Below are positions 6,371 to 8,128 of a DNA stretch of 8,128 nt, in pieces (position 1 is the first letter of the stretch; the number at the start of each line of letters is the position of its first letter). Position numbers and translations under genes: made by a program. Origin of the DNA: Gemmatimonadota bacterium (GTDB lineage Bacteria > Gemmatimonadota > Gemmatimonadetes > Gemmatimonadales > GWC2-71-9); the NCBI GenBank assembly GCA_003220975.1, contig QHTX01000125.1:1-8128 (forward strand), in the 5' to 3' direction. The notes beneath the pieces were generated by a model. The model made no database searches, was not told the origin of the DNA, and was given only the letters and a program-made list of their open reading frames with translations.

Positions 6371-7687
6371 ATGACTCATTCAGACGGCAGCGCCCGGCGA
6401 GCGCTCGCGTCCCCAGGCGGTGGCGTGGCTGCGGCAGTGGTACCGCCCCGTGCGGCAACAACGGAGGAGCGAGGAGGGGCGTGGCTCTCGCGCTGCCGCG
6501 TGGGAATTCGCACGGCATGGTCCGTCTGTGGCCTCACGCTCGCTCTCTGGGTAGCCCTCGAAGCGGTCTATCGTGGCCAGGGCGCCCTCCGCCGGGCCGT
6601 CGCGTCCGCGACTCGAGCTCAAGTCCCCCACCCGTATGCCGACCAGCCGTGGTTTCCCGCCTTCCAGGCCGAGTACCGGTTTGCGATGCAGTGGGAGCCG
6701 TATCTGTACTGGCGCCATGCGCCCCAGCGCGGTCGCTATATCAACGTCGACAGCGCGGGGCATCGGCGCACGGTTCAGTCCGTCCCGCTCTCCGGAGCGG
6801 TCCGACACGTGCTGTTCCTGGGCGGCTCCGCGATGTGGGGACTCGGCGCGCGCGACGAGATGACGATTCCGTCCCTGGTCGCCGCACGACTCGCCGAGCG
6901 CGGCGTGCGGGACGTCGCGGTGACGAACTTCGGAGAGACCGGCTACGTCTTCACGCAGGAGCTGTTTCAGCTCGAGCTGGAGCTGCGACGCGGCGGACGC
7001 CCCGACGTCGTCGTCTTCTACGACGGCTTCAATGACATTGCGGCCGCCGTGATCGACGGCCGGGCCGGCGTCCCGGCGAATGAACCCAATCGCGTGGCGG
7101 AGTTCGGCCTGGGACGCGCGCTGGGCTCCGACAGCGATCTGCGGGCGCTCGGGACGCTGACGGTCCTGGCGGCGAGCCGCTCGCGCCTCCTGCGACGCCT
7201 GCGGCAGCTGACCAGTCGGGCAAGCGGCGCCGTCTCCGGTCCCGCACCCGATAGCACCGCCCGCGACGTCGTGCGCACGTACGCCGCCACCGCTCAACTG
7301 GTGGAAGGGCTCGCCCGACGCTATGGCTTCCGCACGCTCTACTTCTGGCAGCCGGCTCTGCACACGAGCCTCAAGCCACTCGCGCCCTACGAGCGGGTCC
7401 TGGCGGACAGCATCGAGGCCGATCCGTTTCAGCGGCGGCTGCGGGCCGTCGACGTCGCCGCGGCCGCGGAGATCGATGCGGTCATGGCCGACATGGCGCC
7501 GGAACGGTTCTTCAACCTGACGCACATGTTTGACGCGGATACGGGCACGGTCTTCATCGACGACCTCGGCCACGCGACGGAGCAAGCAAACGGCGAGGTC
7601 GCCGCCCGGATGCTGGGTCCACTGCTCGGGCAGCTGGCGTGCGCGCCCGCCCGGCAGGGCCTCGCGCCTAGAAGATCGTGTAAATGA
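6371..7687 (+). CDS. Membrane-anchored SGNH/GDSL-type hydrolase
   Basis: This 438-residue protein has one N-terminal membrane span (about 47-67, preceded by Arg residues) and a large domain expected outside the cytoplasmic membrane. All four SGNH blocks can be placed: the nucleophile region VLFLGGSAMWGLG (S153), block II NFGETGY (G188), block III YDGFND (G219, N221), and block V DDLGHATEQANGEVA (D398, H401), with the Ser-Asp-His set in the right order. The family includes esterases and acyltransferases that add or remove acetyl groups on sugars. Here it may edit a surface glycan, which is inference. The start at ATG 6371 is supported by AGGAG six bases upstream, and the frame is open to 6161. 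The last 20 bases overlap the convergent DUF5989 gene, and the final residues (after about 424) are low in family signal. It faces the SxtJ/DUF5989 genes. Confidence 0.85.
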   Translation: MTHSDGSARRALASPGGGVAAAVVPPRAATTEERGGAWLSRCRVGIRTAWSVCGLTLALWVALEAVYRGQGALRRAVASATRAQVPHPYADQPWFPAFQAEYRFAMQWEPYLYWRHAPQRGRYINVDSAGHRRTVQSVPLSGAVRHVLFLGGSAMWGLGARDEMTIPSLVAARLAERGVRDVAVTNFGETGYVFTQELFQLELELRRGGRPDVVVFYDGFNDIAAAVIDGRAGVPANEPNRVAEFGLGRALGSDSDLRALGTLTVLAASRSRLLRRLRQLTSRASGAVSGPAPDSTARDVVRTYAATAQLVEGLARRYGFRTLYFWQPALHTSLKPLAPYERVLADSIEADPFQRRLRAVDVAAAAEIDAVMADMAPERFFNLTHMFDADTGTVFIDDLGHATEQANGEVAARMLGPLLGQLACAPARQGLAPRRSCK

Positions 7688-7826
7688 ACGGCGCGAGCGC
7701 CGAGGTCTGTGCGAACACGAGCAGCGCGCCGACGAGGACGAGGAGCAGCAGAATCGGCGCGAGCCACCATTTCTTCCGGACCCGCAGCAGCGCCCACACC
7801 TCTCGCACCACGCTCGCCTGGCTCAT
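7668..7826 (-). CDS. DUF5989-family small membrane protein (SxtK-like)
   Basis: This protein of 52 residues has a short amphipathic N-terminus (MSQASVVREVWALLRVRKKWW), one membrane span (about 22-39) and the family-typical ending QTSALAPFIYTIF. The RKKWW turn before the helix and the SALAPFIY tail are what I recognise as DUF5989, a family that accompanies SxtJ proteins and carbamoyltransferases. The saxitoxin cluster has a comparable small gene, sxtK (from memory). ATG 7826 has a strong GAGGAGG eight bases upstream, which overlaps the stop of the SxtJ gene, so the two are co-translated. The frame is open to 7958, but that extension is the SxtJ gene in another frame. The biochemical role is unknown. 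A helper role for a membrane carbamoyl or glycan complex is inference. Its 3' end overlaps the convergent SGNH gene. Confidence 0.85.
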   Translation of the reverse strand: MSQASVVREVWALLRVRKKWWLAPILLLLVLVGALLVFAQTSALAPFIYTIF

Positions 7827-7834
7827 CGCTTGCG

Positions 7835-7841
7835 CCTCCTC
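7835..7841 (-). promoter_or_regulatory. Ribosome site of the DUF5989 gene
   Basis: GAGGAGG on the minus strand, eight bases before ATG 7826, overlaps the TGA of the SxtJ gene by two bases. It decides the short 52-residue start. Confidence 0.8.
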
Positions 7842-8128
7842 AGAACAGACGTTCCATGTCACGCCGACGGCGGGCCCGCGCCTCCCGGGGAATCCAGCGG
7901 CTCGACTGCAGCCGCGGGCGCGCGATCGGATTCCGTCCCGCGAGGCGCAGCACCACACCGATCGGCGCGATCACGCCGAAGTACGCGATCGCGAGCACGA
8001 TCGGCGTCGTGATGCGGGAGAGCGCGGCGCCGAGCCGCATCCAGCCGTGCTCGAACGGCCCGAGTCGGGTCGGCGCCACGAGCGCGGCCACCACGAGGAG
8101 CGCGCCCAGAGCGGCGGGTACGGGTGCG
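7840..8128 (-). CDS. SxtJ-family membrane protein, 5' end cut by the window edge
   Basis: The last 95 residues of a small integral membrane protein are visible. The visible part starts in a hydrophobic helix (LGALLVVAALVAP), then a short loop (GPFEHGWMRLGAALSRI), a second helix (TTPIVLAIAYFGVIAPIGVVLRL), and a basic cytoplasmic tail with SRWIPREARARRRRDMERLF. The HGWMRLG loop, the P-IG-L-R-GR-P stretch after the helix and the WIPRE tail match the SxtJ family, whose members are usually about 130-150 residues, so one or more N-terminal helices should lie beyond 8128. A GTG at 8094 is in frame, but it sits inside a helix that continues upstream, so it is unlikely to be the true start. The gene is directly upstream of the DUF5989 gene with a 13-bp gap. 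Function is unknown. The family is named from saxitoxin clusters but is common in polysaccharide loci. Confidence 0.82.
   Translation of the reverse strand, partial: APVPAALGALLVVAALVAPTRLGPFEHGWMRLGAALSRITTPIVLAIAYFGVIAPIGVVLRLAGRNPIARPRLQSSRWIPREARARRRRDMERLF

Noticed and set aside
6380..7585. Minus-strand open frame of 401 codons opposite the SGNH gene
   Set aside because: It is antisense to a gene with a ribosome site, membrane anchor and all SGNH blocks, and has no motif of its own.

Overview
The window is GC-rich DNA from what looks like a Gram-negative bacterium. It combines a sigma-54-type (NtrC-like) response regulator with envelope polysaccharide genes, and its genes start on GTG as well as ATG with purine-rich ribosome sites. 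I cannot name the phylum. Many high-GC soil and sediment lineages (for example Rokubacteria, Gemmatimonadota, Acidobacteriota or Myxococcota) would fit. No rRNA, tRNA, CRISPR array, transposase or integrase is visible. The content is an exopolysaccharide / surface-glycan locus with an adjacent two-component regulator.

Layout. (1) 127-1725 (+): a broken NtrC-family response regulator. Its receiver, sigma-54 ATPase and Fis-type DNA-binding parts are all recognisable but lie in shifted frames. A deletion of about 37 bp at 740 removes the Walker A loop, and an exact 13-bp tandem duplication at 1188-1213 shifts the frame back. (2) 1727-2524 (+): an intact, soluble, sensor-less histidine kinase directly behind it. 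(3) 2687-3403 (+): a membrane sugar-phosphate transferase that would start lipid-linked glycan synthesis. (4) 6104-3378 (-): a tight three-gene operon, transcribed PIG-L/LmbE deacetylase, then GT2 glycosyltransferase, then GT4 glycosyltransferase, with overlapping ends. (5) 6371-7687 (+): a single-span membrane-anchored SGNH/GDSL-type hydrolase, divergent from the deacetylase across a 266-bp spacer. (6) 8128-7668 (-): the end of an SxtJ-family membrane protein and a complete 52-residue DUF5989 protein, converging on the hydrolase.

How the genes fit together (inference). The sugar transferase puts the first sugar phosphate on undecaprenyl phosphate, the GT2 and GT4 enzymes extend the glycan, and the deacetylase removes an acyl group from a sugar. 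The SGNH protein may edit acyl groups outside the membrane. The SxtJ/DUF5989 pair usually accompanies a carbamoyltransferase, which I predict lies just beyond the right edge. The kinase/regulator pair next door resembles the sigma-54 regulators found at many exopolysaccharide loci, but as written here the regulator cannot work. Both convergent gene pairs overlap at their 3' ends, so no terminator lies between them.
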